Assembly: GCA_025201375.1 (NCBI GenBank)
Contig: JAIWZP010000035.1
Span: 62,001 to 126,000, forward strand
Length of the DNA stretch: 64,000 nt
Direction of reading: 5' to 3'
DNA from: Gongronella butleri
Lineage: Eukaryota; Mucoromycota; Mucoromycetes; Mucorales; Cunninghamellaceae
In this document: piece by piece, positions 32,637-44,476 of the stretch
Position numbering within the stretch: the first letter of the stretch is position 1
Layout of the letters: each line of letters starts with the position of its first letter
Program-made: the position numbers and the translations under genes
The notes under the pieces: model-generated
What the model saw: the letters and a program-made list of their open reading frames with translations, nothing else
What the model was told of the DNA's origin: nothing
The model's database searches: none

Positions 32637-33073
32637 GGTGAAAAAGTACAAAAAAAAGTAAACAAGGAGGAAAAACAGAGCTGCTCAAGAAGCCTCAGCG
32701 GGCTTTTTGTCAAAATGCCAAAAAGATGCGCAACCAATCCCCGCCAACAAAAAAAAAGCAGGCACTTTTTTTCTTTTCCTTGCTTGCTTGCGTCTTGTCA
32801 CGTCAGGGCGCAATTGCTACCATGGACATGGCGTTTTTACACCATTAACCGGGGCCATAAAACAAAAAAGAGCAATCTTTGTAGCCATTGAAAGCCATGT
32901 GTGGCCGCGATGTTTTCAATGGGGGCGGGACCATCGGCATGCGTGAAATGCGACGGTCCGGGGCTGGCCCGGCGGAGCTTCAAAGCCACCAGGGGAGGGG
33001 AGGGGAGGGCTTGAAAATGGGGTGGGCTGTCTGTGGTTCCTTCTTGTTCCTCCTCTTTCTTTTTTTACCACAA
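32637..33073. promoter_or_regulatory. Divergent promoter region between bL36m and eL36
   Basis: 437 bp separating the two ribosomal-protein starts. No TATA box is evident. The eL36 side shows a pyrimidine stretch (about 33040-33068) directly before the ATG and a GGGGAGGGG block near 32992-33008. Shared control of the two genes is possible but unproven. Confidence 0.5.
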
Positions 33074-33618
33074 ATGGCTCCTCAACAAAAGTCTGGTATT
33101 GCTGTCGGTCTCAACCACGGCCACATCACCACTCGCCGTGAATTGAAGCAAAAGGTGTCCTACCGCAAGGGTGTACGTAACAACAAAACGATGGATGGAT
33201 GGACGATCGATAGATCGATGGATGGATGGCATTGGGGATGATGATGGACTTCGCCATTGCCCTTTTGTCTCCATGGCCTCTATTTTCAAATGTGGCTCAC
33301 AGAATCCTTTTTTTTTTCTTTATTTCTTAGGCCGCCTCCAAGCGCACCACCTTTGTGCGTGGCGTCATCCGTGAGGTTGCCGGCTTCGCCCCCTACGAGC
33401 GTCGTGTCATGGAATTGATCAAGAACTCCAAGGACAAGCGTGCCAAGAAGCTCACCAAGAAGAGAGTAAGGCGCTTTTTTATTCTTTTTCTTTTTCTAGC
33501 TCGACAACTTTGCTGACAATTTTTGTTTTTGTTTTTCTTTTAGCTCGGCACCTTCTTGCGCTCCAAGAAGAAGATTGACGAGTTGACCAACGTCATTGCC
33601 TTGAGCCGCCGTGCTTAA
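33074..33618 (+). CDS. RPL36: 60S ribosomal protein eL36
   Basis: Three exons: 33074-33172, 33331-33465, 33544-33618; 102 residues, the normal length. Conserved blocks: [57 protein letters not shown], and a final [14 protein letters not shown]. Cytosolic large-subunit protein. The first intron (158 nt) carries a degenerate GATG/GATC tandem (about 33188-33245). AATAAA at 33746-33751 follows the stop by 128 nt, overlapping the end of the convergent HAD gene. Confidence 0.97.
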
Positions 33619-33745
33619 GCGTCTCGCGACTCGAGTCTCACCCGCTTCATCTCTTTTTCTTTCCTTGTTCACATCTTGCACCCACCATCACCAACCCATC
33701 CCGCTTGATCACTCGTATTCCACAAAACTGCCTACTTGATGCATC

Positions 33746-33762
33746 AATAAAAGCTGTTTATT
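33746..33762. terminator. Back-to-back poly(A) signals of two convergent genes
   Basis: AATAAA for the plus-strand eL36 gene at 33746-33751 and AATAAA for the minus-strand HAD gene at 33762-33757 lie within one 17-bp near-palindrome. The minus-strand signal abuts the HAD stop codon (33765-33763). Confidence 0.65.
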
Positions 33763-34678
33763 TTACATATAATCCATGGCAAGGATCCGGCTGTGTGCAA
33801 TGCTTTCCCAGTCATCCACACGAAAAAGCGCACTTTTGCCGTTTTCGACAAGACTGGGATCGATGTCCTCGTGCACGGTCCGGCCGCACGCTTCGAGGTC
33901 TCGTACTAGTGTGCTGTCACGCGCCGCCAGGATGATGCCGATGTGCGAATTCACTAAAAATGTACAAAATGAGTTTCTTTTTCATTTTTTTCTTGTCATT
34001 CTCTTCAATTTTAAACATACAAAGTGGCATCAAATCGCCCCCTGAATCGCCAATGTAGATGAACGAGGCATTGGGAGGGACGGCATCGCGGATGGCGCGC
34101 AGCTTGTCCAAGGAATCGACGATTTCAGGCATAATGTAGCCAGTGGACACGGGATCTGATGAGGTATCAAAGGCAAGATCGTTGCAAAAGAGATGGTCCA
34201 TGCGTGGGAGGCCGTGCAGGGCGCCGTGGATCCAGTCCTTTGACCAATTGAGCGAGACAATGAACAAACGATCGGGATGGACGTCGTTTTGCAGTGTTTG
34301 GAGGGCGTGTGGGCGCAATTGCACGCGGACACGCGCCTGCTCGCGCCACTGGGCGCGTGTCAGGCCGCGCAGGACGCCACTGGCACCGACACGTGCGAGC
34401 GATGCCAATTCCACGCTGCGCAGACGCTCGCACTCGTTTTTTTTGTTGACGACAGGATCCTTGTCGCGCGTGACGGGGTCTTTTGCGAGCGTTTCACGGT
34501 AGTCGCGCATATAAGCGTCGACCAAGGAAGAAAAGGGGGTCTTGGACCCGCCGCTGGCGGCACGTGCCGCGTCAGCAAGCAAGCTGATGGTGTCTTTTGT
34601 GGTGAGTGTCTCGTCAAAGTCGACAAACACAAAAGGCTTCATAGTGCGCGAGGCGTGCAAGAGCCGGCGACGCAGCAT
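33763..34678 (-). CDS. HAD-superfamily phosphatase (phosphoserine-phosphatase-like fold)
   Basis: Two exons: 34678-34021 and 33953-33763; 282 residues. Motif I is VFVDFDETLTTKD (D-x-D-x-T), motif II IVSLNWSKDW, and motif III/IV GDSGGDLMPL, which is completed by splicing into LNSHIGIILAA. The cap segment lies between about residues 40 and 150. These are the nucleophile and Mg2+-binding residues of HAD phosphatases; the substrate is not predictable. The start at 34678 gives a short Arg-rich N-terminus (MLRRRLLHASRT), possibly mitochondrial; the next ATG (34642, MKPFVF) gives a plain cytosolic protein and is a real alternative. Divergent from the Brr2 gene across about 200 bp, convergent with eL36. 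Confidence 0.85.
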
Positions 34679-34884
34679 AAAAAGAAGGGGGGAAAGAGAA
34701 AGAGCAGAAAAAAAAGAGGCATAAGGGCGAAAGGGGGGCAAAAGGGCTTTTTTTTTCTGAGGCTGAATCTGATTGGCTGGCAGGATTTAGTAAAAGATGG
34801 GGCGGCCTTTTTTTTTTTTGTGTTTCTTCTTCAGCTCTTTCTTTTTGTCGATTGTTTTTTTTTTTTTTTTGACTTGTTCCCATC

Positions 34885-37800
34885 ATGGCTGAGAACATTG
34901 CGAAAGCGAGCCAATACCAGTACGCGGCGAATGCGAGTCTGGTGCTGCAAGCGGACCGCAGCAAGTTGCCTCGACGCGACAAGGAGCCGACGGGCGAGCC
35001 AGAGACGCTTTGGGGCAAGATCGATCCCAAGGAGTTTGGCACCCGTGCTGAACGTGAAGGACCCAAGGACCTCGAGGAGAAGAAGAAGCGTGCAGCCAAG
35101 CGCAGCGAAGATTCTGCCGAGCGACAGCGCAAGCGACGCGAAGAAAGCAGCATGAACAAAGCATATGGGTATTCATCGGTTTTGTCTGCCACGGAAGATT
35201 GGGAGGGGCTCAACTATCGTCCTCGTACCAAGGAGACGCGCGAGTCGTACGAACACATTCTGTCGTTTGTCTATGACCATTTGGGCGACCAGGCACGCGA
35301 CGTGATTCGAAGCGCTGCAGACGATGTGCTGGAAACCCTAAAGAGCGACGGCATGAAGGATCTCGACAAGAAGCGCGAAATCGAGTCGGTCATTGGGCCC
35401 ATTCAGTCGGATCGCTTTGCCCAGCTCGTCAATCTGTCGAAAAAGATCACGGATTACTCTGCCGACGACAAGATGGACGTGGATGGTGGCGAAGGCGCCA
35501 TGGATGATGAATTGGGTGTCGCTGTCGTCTTTGATGATGACGAAGACGAAGACAATCAAGACGAGCAATACGAAGTGCGCGACGAAGATGACCTAGACGA
35601 AGATGAAGAAGAGGACGCGCAGCCCATGCAAATGCAAGAAGACGTTGCACCTGCCGCAGTCGCGGATGATGACAAATTGTCCACCGATGACGAAGAAGGC
35701 TTCAAAACCGTGCTTCCGGGTCAACAACGCAGAAAAAAGCAACGCACCGCCGCTTCCACCACCACCAATCCTGACGAGGTTGCCCCACACGACATTGATG
35801 CCTTCTGGCTTCAACGCCATGTCGCCACACACTATGCCGACCCCCTTGACGCCCAAGAAAAGACAATGAAGGCCTTTGACATCCTCGGCGATGACGCCAT
35901 CAACACCCGCGACTGTGAAAACGAGCTCATGGGCCTCTTTGATTACGACAAATTCGACCTCGTGCGCATCCTCATCAAGAATCGCGACCCCATCTATTGG
36001 TGCACAAAGCTCGCACGCGCTACAGACGACGAACGGGCTGCTCTCGAAAAAGACATGGACCAGCGCGGCCTTGCCTGGATCCTGCGCGATTTGCGCGGCG
36101 ATCGCTCCCAACAAAAAGCGGACGACAAGGGTACATACATTGAGAGAAAAGGGGACAAATGGAGAAAAAAAATAGACCATTGACATCTTTTCTTTTCTTC
36201 TATTTTTCAATTTTTTTTTAGGACGTGCTGCTGCTGGTGCAACGGGTGCTGCCCCCATGGATGTCGACGCGCAAGGCGCGACGGGTAAGGCTCATTTTTT
36301 TTTATAAATCATACAATGGCACGCTCACTCCCATTTTTTTTAAAAAAAAAAATTGATTAGGACGCAGCCGTGGCCAAGTGCCGACGACGGCGACGATTAC
36401 GCCGGGCACGACGTTGACGCCGCGCCGCATTGTGGATTTGGACGAGATGGCGTTTGAGCAAGGCGCGCATTTGATGTCGAACAAAAAGGTGCGTCTTCCT
36501 GACGGCTCGTTCAAGCGGTCGAAAAAGGGGTACGAGGAGATCCACGTGCCTGCGCCCAAGCCTCAGCCGTTTGCCGAAGGCGAGAAGCTTGTGCCCATTA
36601 CATCGATGCCGGCATGGACGCACGAGGCATTCAAGGGCCCCAAGACGCTCAATCGCGTGCAGAGCAGATTGTACCCGACGGCCTTTGGCAGCGACGAAAA
36701 CGTGCTTCTTTGCGCGCCCACCGGTGCGGGCAAGACCAACGTGGCCATGTTGACGGTGCTGCACGAATTGGGCAAGCATCGCGACGAAGAAACCGGCCAA
36801 TTCGACCTGGATGCCTTCAAGATTGTGTACATTGCGCCCATGAAGGCCCTTGTGCAAGAAATGGTCGGCAATTTCTCCACGCGTCTGTCGTGCTATGGTG
36901 TCAAGGTGGCGGAATTGACCGGTGATCGCCAATTGACCAAGCAGCAGATTGCAGAGACGCAAATCATTGTGACCACGCCTGAAAAGTGGGATGTGATTAC
37001 GCGCAAGGCCACGGACCGCAGCTACACGAACTTGGTGCGCCTGATCATCATTGACGAGATCCATTTGCTGCACGATGATCGTGGCCCTGTTCTCGAGAGC
37101 ATCGTGTCGCGTACCATCCGCACCATGGAACAAACCCAAGAATTGGTCCGCCTCGTCGGTCTGTCGGCCACATTGCCCAATTTCGCCGATGTCGCCGCGT
37201 TCTTGCGCGTCGACCCCAAGACGGGCCTGTTCCACTTTGACAGCACGTATCGCCCTTGTCCCCTCAAGCAACAATTCATTGGCGTCACCGAGAAAAAGGC
37301 CATCAAGCGATTCCAAGTGTCCAACGAGGTGTGCTACGAGAAGCTGATTGAGCAGATTGACCAGCGCGAGGAGAACCAGGTGCTCGTCTTTGTCCACTCG
37401 CGCAAGGAGACGGCAAAGACCGCCATGACCATGCGCGACATGGCCATTGACCAGGATACCATTGGCCGCTTTTTGAAGCAAGACTCCGCCAGCCGCGAAA
37501 TCCTTCAATCCGAGGCAGAGACTGTCAAGGACACTCATTTGCGCGAATTGCTTCCCTATGGCTTTGGTATCCATCACGCAGGTATGACGCGCGCTGATCG
37601 TACCCTTGTCGAGGAATTGTTCAACGATGGCCACATCAAGGTGCTCTGCTCCACGGCCACACTCGCCTGGGGTGTCAATTTGCCTGCGCACGCCGTCATC
37701 ATCAAGGGCACGCAAATCTACTCGCCTGAGAAAGGTCGCTGGGTCGAATTGTCGCCACAAGATGTGTTGCAAATGCTGGGTCGCGCCGGTCGTCCGCAAT

Positions 37801-40800
37801 ACGACACGTATGGCGAGGGCATCATCATCACCGCCCACAGCGAGCTGCAATATTACCTGTCGTTGCTCAATACGCAGCTGCCCATCGAGTCGCAATTCGT
37901 CAAACGCCTTGCCGACAATCTGAATGCCGAAATCGTGCTTGGCAGCATCCGCAACCGCGACGAAGCCGTCCAATGGCTCGGCTACACGTATTTGTACGTG
38001 CGCATGCTGCGCCAGCCCGCGCTGTACGGCGTCAGTGCAGACGACATGGAAGACGACCCCTTTTTGGAGCAAAAACGTGTTGATCTTATCCATTCGGCCG
38101 CCTTGTTGCTCGACAAGTGCAATCTGATAAAGTACGACAAGCGCTCCGGCCGCTTCCAGGTCACCGAGCTCGGCCGTATCGCCTCTCACTACTATGTCAC
38201 GTATCACTCCATGGCCACCTACAACCAGCATCTCAAGCCCATGATGAGCAACATTGAATTGTTCCGTGTCTTTGCCCTGTCCGACGAATTCAAGTACATC
38301 CCCGTGCGCGAGGAAGAAAAAATGGAGCTGGCCAAGCTGCTCGAACGCGTCCCCATCCCCGTCAAGGAAAGCCTCGACGAGCCAACCGCCAAAATCAACG
38401 TCCTCCTCCAAGCCTACATCTCGCAGCTCAAGCTCGAGGGCTTTGCCCTTATCTCCGACATGGTCTACGTCACTCAAAGCGCTGGACGCATCCTGCGCGC
38501 CATCTTTGAGATTTGTCTGCGCCGCGGATGGGCCCAATTGACCAAAAAGGCCCTTGATCTGTGCAAGATGGCCGAGAAGCGGGTAAATGGAACAGAGATA
38601 GAGCGAGAGAGCGTGAGAGTGAAAAATAACAAAAAATCGTGATCTCATTCCAATTTCTTCCCCCTTTTTTATAAAATTAGGCATGGATGTCCATGACGCC
38701 TTTGCGCCAATTCAAGAGCATGCCTGCCGACTTGATTCGCCGCCTGGAGCGCAAGGAGTTCCCCTGGGAGCGCTATTTTGACCTGAATCCCCAAGAACTG
38801 GGCGAATTGGCGGGCCAGCCCAAGGCGGGCCGCTTGCTGCACAAGCTGATCCATCAATTCCCCAAGCTGGATATCCAGGCGCATGTGCTGCCCATCACAC
38901 GTTCGCTGCTTAAGATGGAATTGACCATCACGCCGGATTTCCAATGGGATGAAAAGGTGCACGGCGCCGGCGAGGCGTTTTGGATCATGGTCGAGGATGT
39001 TGATGGCGAGACCATCCTGCACCACGAGTATTTCGTGCTAAAGCAGCGATATGCCGAAGAGGAGCACTTTGTGTCGTTCACCGTGCCCCTGTACGAGCCA
39101 TTGCCCCCCAATTACTACGTCACCATCGTCGCCGACCGCTGGATGCATGCAGAGACAAAGCTGCCCGTCTCGTTCCGCCACTTGATCCTGCCCGACAAGT
39201 ACGCGCCCCACACGGAATTGCTCGATTTGCAACCCCTGCCCGTCAATGCCCTGCGCAAGGCCAGCTACGAGAACCTGTACAACCAGTGGATGGACCATTT
39301 CAACCCCATCCAGACACAGGTCTTCAATACCCTGTACACCACCGACGACAATGCCCTCGTGTGCGCTCCCACGGGCTCCGGAAAGACTGTCTGCGCCGAA
39401 TTCGCCCTGTTCCGCCTTTGGTCCACCAAACAGGATGGGCGTGCCGTCTACGTCGTGCCTCACCAGGCCCTCATTGACCAGCGACTCGCCGATTGGCAGC
39501 CAAAGTTGGAAAACATTGGCAAGTCCGTCGTCGCCCTCACCGGCGAAACAAGCGCCGACCTCAAGCTCCTCGACCGCGGCGACCTCGTCCTCGCCACCCC
39601 CACACAATGGGACGTCATCTCGCGCAGATGGAAACAGCGCAAAAACGTCCAAAACGTCGATCTCTTCATCGCCGACGAGGTCCATCTCATCAATGACCCC
39701 GTCTTGGGCCCCACCTACGAGGTCATCCTCTCGCGCATGCGCTACATCGCCTCCCAAACGGAGCGCGCCATCCGCATCGTCGCCCTGGGCACCTCGGGTA
39801 AGAAAAAAAAAAAAAAAAAAGCGCACGACAAAAGTTGAAAAGGACGAAAATGTCTGACTTTTTTTTTTTCTTCTTATCTTTTTCTCTCTTTTTCTTCATT
39901 GTAGTGGCCAACGCGCGCGACTTGGGCGAATGGATCGGCACCAATGCGCACTCGACCTTTAGCTTCCACCCGTCGGTGCGCCCTGTGCCGCTCGAGATCC
40001 ACATCCAGAGTTACAGCAACACGCATTTCGCGTCCTTGATGTTGTCGCTGGCCAAGCCCACGTACCTGGCCATCACCGAGCACTCGAGCGACAAGCCCGT
40101 TATTGTCTTTGTGCCCAATCGCAAGCAATGCCGTCTGACCGCCGAGGAAATCATCACGTATTGTGTGGCCGACGACACGCCCACGCGTTTCTTGCATTGC
40201 GCACGCGACGAGATTCAGGCCATGCTCGACAAGGTCCAGAACAAGACGTTGGCAGAGACACTTGCGCACGGCATCGGCTTTTATCACGAGGCACTCAGCA
40301 AGCAGGACCAGACCTTGGTCGAGCAATTGTTCCGATCCGGCGCCATCCAGGTCGTCATTGCGTCGCGCGACACGTGCTGGAGCCTCCCCCTGCAGTCGCA
40401 CATGGTCATTGTCATGGGCACGCAGTACTTTGAGGGCAAGGAGCATCGCTACGCCGATTACCCCATCACCGACGTTCTCCAGATGATCGGCCGCGCTTGC
40501 AGACCCCTCGACGACGAAACCGGCAAATGTGTCATGATGTGCCAGGCCACCAAAAAGGATTTCTACAAGCGCTTCCTGTACGAGGCTATCCCCGTCGAAT
40601 CCCACCTCGACCAGGTCATGCACGACCATTTCAATGCCGAAATCGTCACAAAGACCATCGAAAACAAGCAGGATGCCGTCGATTATCTGACCTGGACCTT
40701 TTTGTACCGCCGCATGGCACACAATCCCAACTATTACGGCTTGCAAGGCACCACCCACCGCCACTTGTCCGATCATTTGTCCGAGCTCGTCGAAAACACC

Positions 40801-41883
40801 CTCACGGACTTGCAGGATACAAAGTGCATCAACATTGAGGACGAAATGGACGTCCACCCGCTCAATCTGGGTATGATTGCCGCCTACTACAACATCACGT
40901 ACACCACGGTCGATATGTTCAGCGTCAGTCTCAAGGCCACCACCAAACTCAAGGGCTTGCTTGAGATTGTGTCGTCCGCCACCGAATTCGACACCATCCC
41001 CATCCGCCACCACGAGGACACATTGCTGCAGCGCATCTACGACCGCCTGCCTGTCAAGCTCGGCCAGCCCAAATTCAACCAGCCGCGCATCAAGACCAAT
41101 TTGCTGCTGCAAGCCCACTTTTCGCGTATGCAATTGCCCCCCGACTTGCACTCTGACCAGGTCGCCATTGTCGGCCAGCTGCTGCCGCTCCTGCAAGCCT
41201 GCGTGGACGTCATATCGTCCAATGGCTGGCTCGCCCCCGCCCTCGCATCCATGGAATTGGCACAAATGACCGTCCAGGCCATGTGGGACCGCGACTCGCC
41301 GCTCAAGCAGCTGCCCTACTTCACGTCCAGCGTCATCGAGCGCTGCGAGGCCGCAGGCGTCGAGTCCGTCTTTGACATCATGGAAATGGAGGACGATGTG
41401 CGCAACAAGGCACTCAAAATGGACGCCAAGCAGCTCGGCCAGGTGGCTCGCTTCGTCAATCGCTACCCCAACGTGGAATTGGGCTTCGAGGTCGCCAACG
41501 AGGACGATCTCGCGTCCGGCAACGTCGTCCAGGTCAAGGTTCAGCTCGAGCGCGAATGGGACGAGGAGGAAGACGGTGCCGACATTGGCCCGGTCATTGC
41601 GCCCTACTACCCGAAAAAGAAGGACGAGGGCTGGTGGATCGTCCTCGGCGACCCACAAACAAAGTCGCTCCTCGCCATCAAACGCGTCACCCTCCAGCAA
41701 AAACTCACCGTCAAGCTCGACTTTGTCGCTCCAAAGGCTGGCGACTACACGCTCAAGTTATACCTCATGTCCGACTCGTACAATGGCTGCGACCAGGAAT
41801 TGGACATGCCCCTCGCCGTCGCCCAAGGCGACGACGACTCGGACGAGGACGACGAGGACAGCGATGCCATGGACACTGACTAG
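34885..41883 (+). CDS. BRR2: Pre-mRNA-splicing helicase Brr2 (U5 snRNP 200-kDa)
   Basis: Five exons: 34885-36130, 36222-36284, 36361-38582, 38681-39797, 39905-41883; 2208 residues, full length. The N-terminal arm includes [18 protein letters not shown] and a very acidic linker. First helicase cassette: APTGAGKT (about residues 555-562), DEIH (668-671), [29 protein letters not shown], then a Sec63 unit. Second cassette: APTGSGKT (about 1406-1413), ADEVHLI (about 1508), MIGRACRP, then a second Sec63 unit and an acidic tail. Brr2 is the DExH ATPase that unwinds U4/U6 to activate the spliceosome. The second cassette is catalytically silent in studied orthologues, yet its Walker A is kept here. 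Fits an intron-rich genome. A poly-A run follows the last donor (39801-39820). Confidence 0.96.
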
Positions 41884-42654
41884 ATTGACGCTTTTGCGAT
41901 TTTTTTCTCCTCTTTTTTTTTTTTTTTTTGTTTTTATATTTTCCTCTTGTTTCTCTCACTAAAAAAAATAAATCTGATTTGCTGCTTTGACCGTCGGACT
42001 TTTTTGGTCGCGCGTCACGCGTCGCGTCGCACTCAAAAGGATCATGGCTTCGGGTTGATGACACACGCGGCCCCTGTGTCATTTCGCTGCAAATGGTCCA
42101 CGGAGCCCCCACCAATTTAAAAACACCTTAACATTTCATCTGTAATTTTTATGCATTTTGCTTTGGTGTTGACGTTGACGTTGAGTGTTTGAGGGCTTAC
42201 GGCGTAGGACTTGACCTGATGCGTCGCATTGAAAGGCTGGCCGCTTGACCCCCGAATATATTTTTTTTCAAAAGTGGTACTGCAGTACGGTACAGTACCC
42301 GTACGGTACAGTACCTACTGTACCGTACAGTGTTATGATATTTCCGCGCGCTTTTTTCAACAACAAAACGTCGGAACCCCGAGATCATTCAATTGGTGTC
42401 AGGGGCCATGCCTGTGATGAAGGGGTACCAGGGCACGGTGGCTCGCGGATTTTACTATGGCTGGGGCAGACTTGTTGCATTCGAAAGTATATGATAGAAT
42501 GCCATTTGAAAGAATTTTAATTGACAAGAGAGAAGGAAAAAAAAAAACAAAGACAAAGGACGGCGGGGAAAACAAATGGGCAGGCAGGTACCGGTATGTA
42601 CCGTAGTAGTACTACTGTAGCGTATGATACTGTAGGCAGGCAAGGTAGGGGTTG

Positions 42655-42656
<2 letters not shown>

Positions 42657-42691
<35 letters not shown>
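42657..42691. repeat. (GA)n microsatellite
   Basis: About 17 uninterrupted GA/AG units. Confidence 0.95.
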
Positions 42692-42693
<2 letters not shown>

Positions 42694-43084
42694 TCAGCAG
42701 GCAGATGTCCCAGGTGAAGAGAAAAGGCGAGTCTTGGGCGATAATGGGCTGTACAGTATTTATGCATTTTCCTCTTCACCTTGGCCATTGGGTGTGCAAA
42801 GGGGACGCCTTGATCGCTCCATGAATATCATACAGTACGTAATATGAAACTTGTTGCATTACTGTATTACAGTACAGTATTCGAAATTTAGATACGTAGG
42901 AGGGCCCCAGCAGCGGCCGGCACTCTTTCTGGAATGTTTATTGTTTGCCCGACAATGATGCATGCATGACTTCATTCTTTTGTATCATATCATACGCTGC
43001 CTGTTGCAAAAAAATCGGATCAAACTTTTATTTTTAAATCTCATTTTCTCAACAGCGAAAAGGACGACCTACAGTATGATATCA

Positions 43085-43960
43085 GCTTTTAACGTGTCGT
43101 AAGCACCTGTTGATGAATCTCTACTTATCAAATGAGACCAGAAGATGCACCAATGGATGGTCAAAAAAACTCGCTCCAAGCAGAGAAAATCCACTTTTTC
43201 AACAAAATTTCTAATCGCAGTCTGCTCGACAACGGTCTAGTCAACCTGTGATTTTTATTTCAGATTTACTAACAAACAGAGGAGCAAAGCATCTAATGAA
43301 AGAACTTGCAGCGCGCTAGCTTGGGTTTTAAAATTTTGCATCGGTCATTTCACAATCAAGCAGGCTGCTGCAGCCCACTCCGCGCACAAAAGTGTGCAAA
43401 ATAAAAAAATAATAAAAAAAACGAAAAAAATAAATATTCCATGCAATCCACGCACTTAATTTGGAGGTCTCAAACTTTAAATTTTTACAAAAAAAATCTT
43501 GCCCGAAGTAGGCACTTTTCCTCAGTCGATCGCCGTTCATGCGTCACTCTTTGGGCATTCTTCTTAATGTTGGGGCGACCTGTTGTCATTTTGTCTGACA
43601 ATAGAAAATGGTCGGAGTTACCTGTTTGGGATGCATTGATCACGCGGAGTTCGAAATTTCTCAAATTTGGCATTTTCTGAGATTGAAATGTGTGACCCCT
43701 GAATTTTTCAAACGTGGTTGTAGCGCCTTGTTGCAGGTTTAAGCTTTTTTGTTGCCAATTTTGCGCTGAGTGCGATGCAGCTATTTTTGAGCGGGGTCGA
43801 CCATGCAGATGGCCAGATGAATGCAAAATAGTACAAATACAGTACTGTACCGTACAGTACAGTACAGTAGGAGACTTTTAGCATTTTTGAGTGCAAAAAA
43901 AATCGGGCGGGTCCGTGCGTCTTGAGCACTGCTGCCCGGGTCGTAGGTCGTCGTACTGTA
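43085..43960. repeat. Dispersed composite repeat, copy 3
   Basis: Collinear with 4798-5735: the AATGAGACCAG, CTGCTCGACAACGG, CGCACTTAATTTGGA, CCTCAGTCGATCGCCGTTC, TGGGATGCATTGATCA and AAATGTGTGACCCC blocks occur in the same order. A block TTTCTGGAGGCACTGCAAGC near 44040 continues the similarity but matches 8541-8590 rather than copy 2. Confidence 0.8.
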
Positions 43961-44454
43961 GTTTATTATGCCGTGACGCATTTTCTTTTTTTGGCGGACA
44001 AGTATGATACTGTACTGTTCTACAGTAGGTTGTAAAAAAATTTCTGGAGGCACTGCAAGCCGGCAAAGTCTGAAAAACACGCTGTTGTTTAGTTTTTAAA
44101 AAGGCAAAAAATGTGTACGTTTTTGTGCAGTGTATGATATGATAGCGCGGTGCTTCAGGCATTGAAATGATACATACAGTAGCACACGTTAGTTTCTGTC
44201 CACTGATATTATTGAAACGTGGACGGATCAAATGATTTCTTTGTGTGCAAAAATCCAAAATACGGATACGTAAATTTTGTTTTTTTTTGTGCATTTTCTC
44301 GGGCGGGCACTTGGCTACTTGCTGAAATGCTGACTGATTTTTTTCACGCTTGCTGCTTGTGAAAGCTCAAATGAATACACGATTACTGTACACTATGGAC
44401 AAGCAGGCAGAGTCGATCCAATACTTTACAGGTACTGTAGGTACAGTACATGAC

Positions 44455-44476
44455 TACAGTACAGTACTGTACTGTA
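44455..44476. repeat. 22-bp perfect palindrome of GTAC/TACTGTA type
   Basis: The strand equals its own reverse complement over 22 bp, built from overlapping ACAGT and ACTGT units. An 18-bp relative occurs at about 7522-7539. It is representative of many shorter ones in the AT-rich intervals. Confidence 0.8.

Noticed and set aside
36357..38684. 775-residue open frame on the minus strand opposite Brr2
   Set aside because: It is the complement of the Brr2 helicase exon. GC-ending codons create a long antisense frame, it lacks any domain, and it crosses the Brr2 splice sites.
39874..41700. 608-residue minus-strand open frame opposite the last Brr2 exon
   Set aside because: Same antisense-shadow effect; no recognisable domain.
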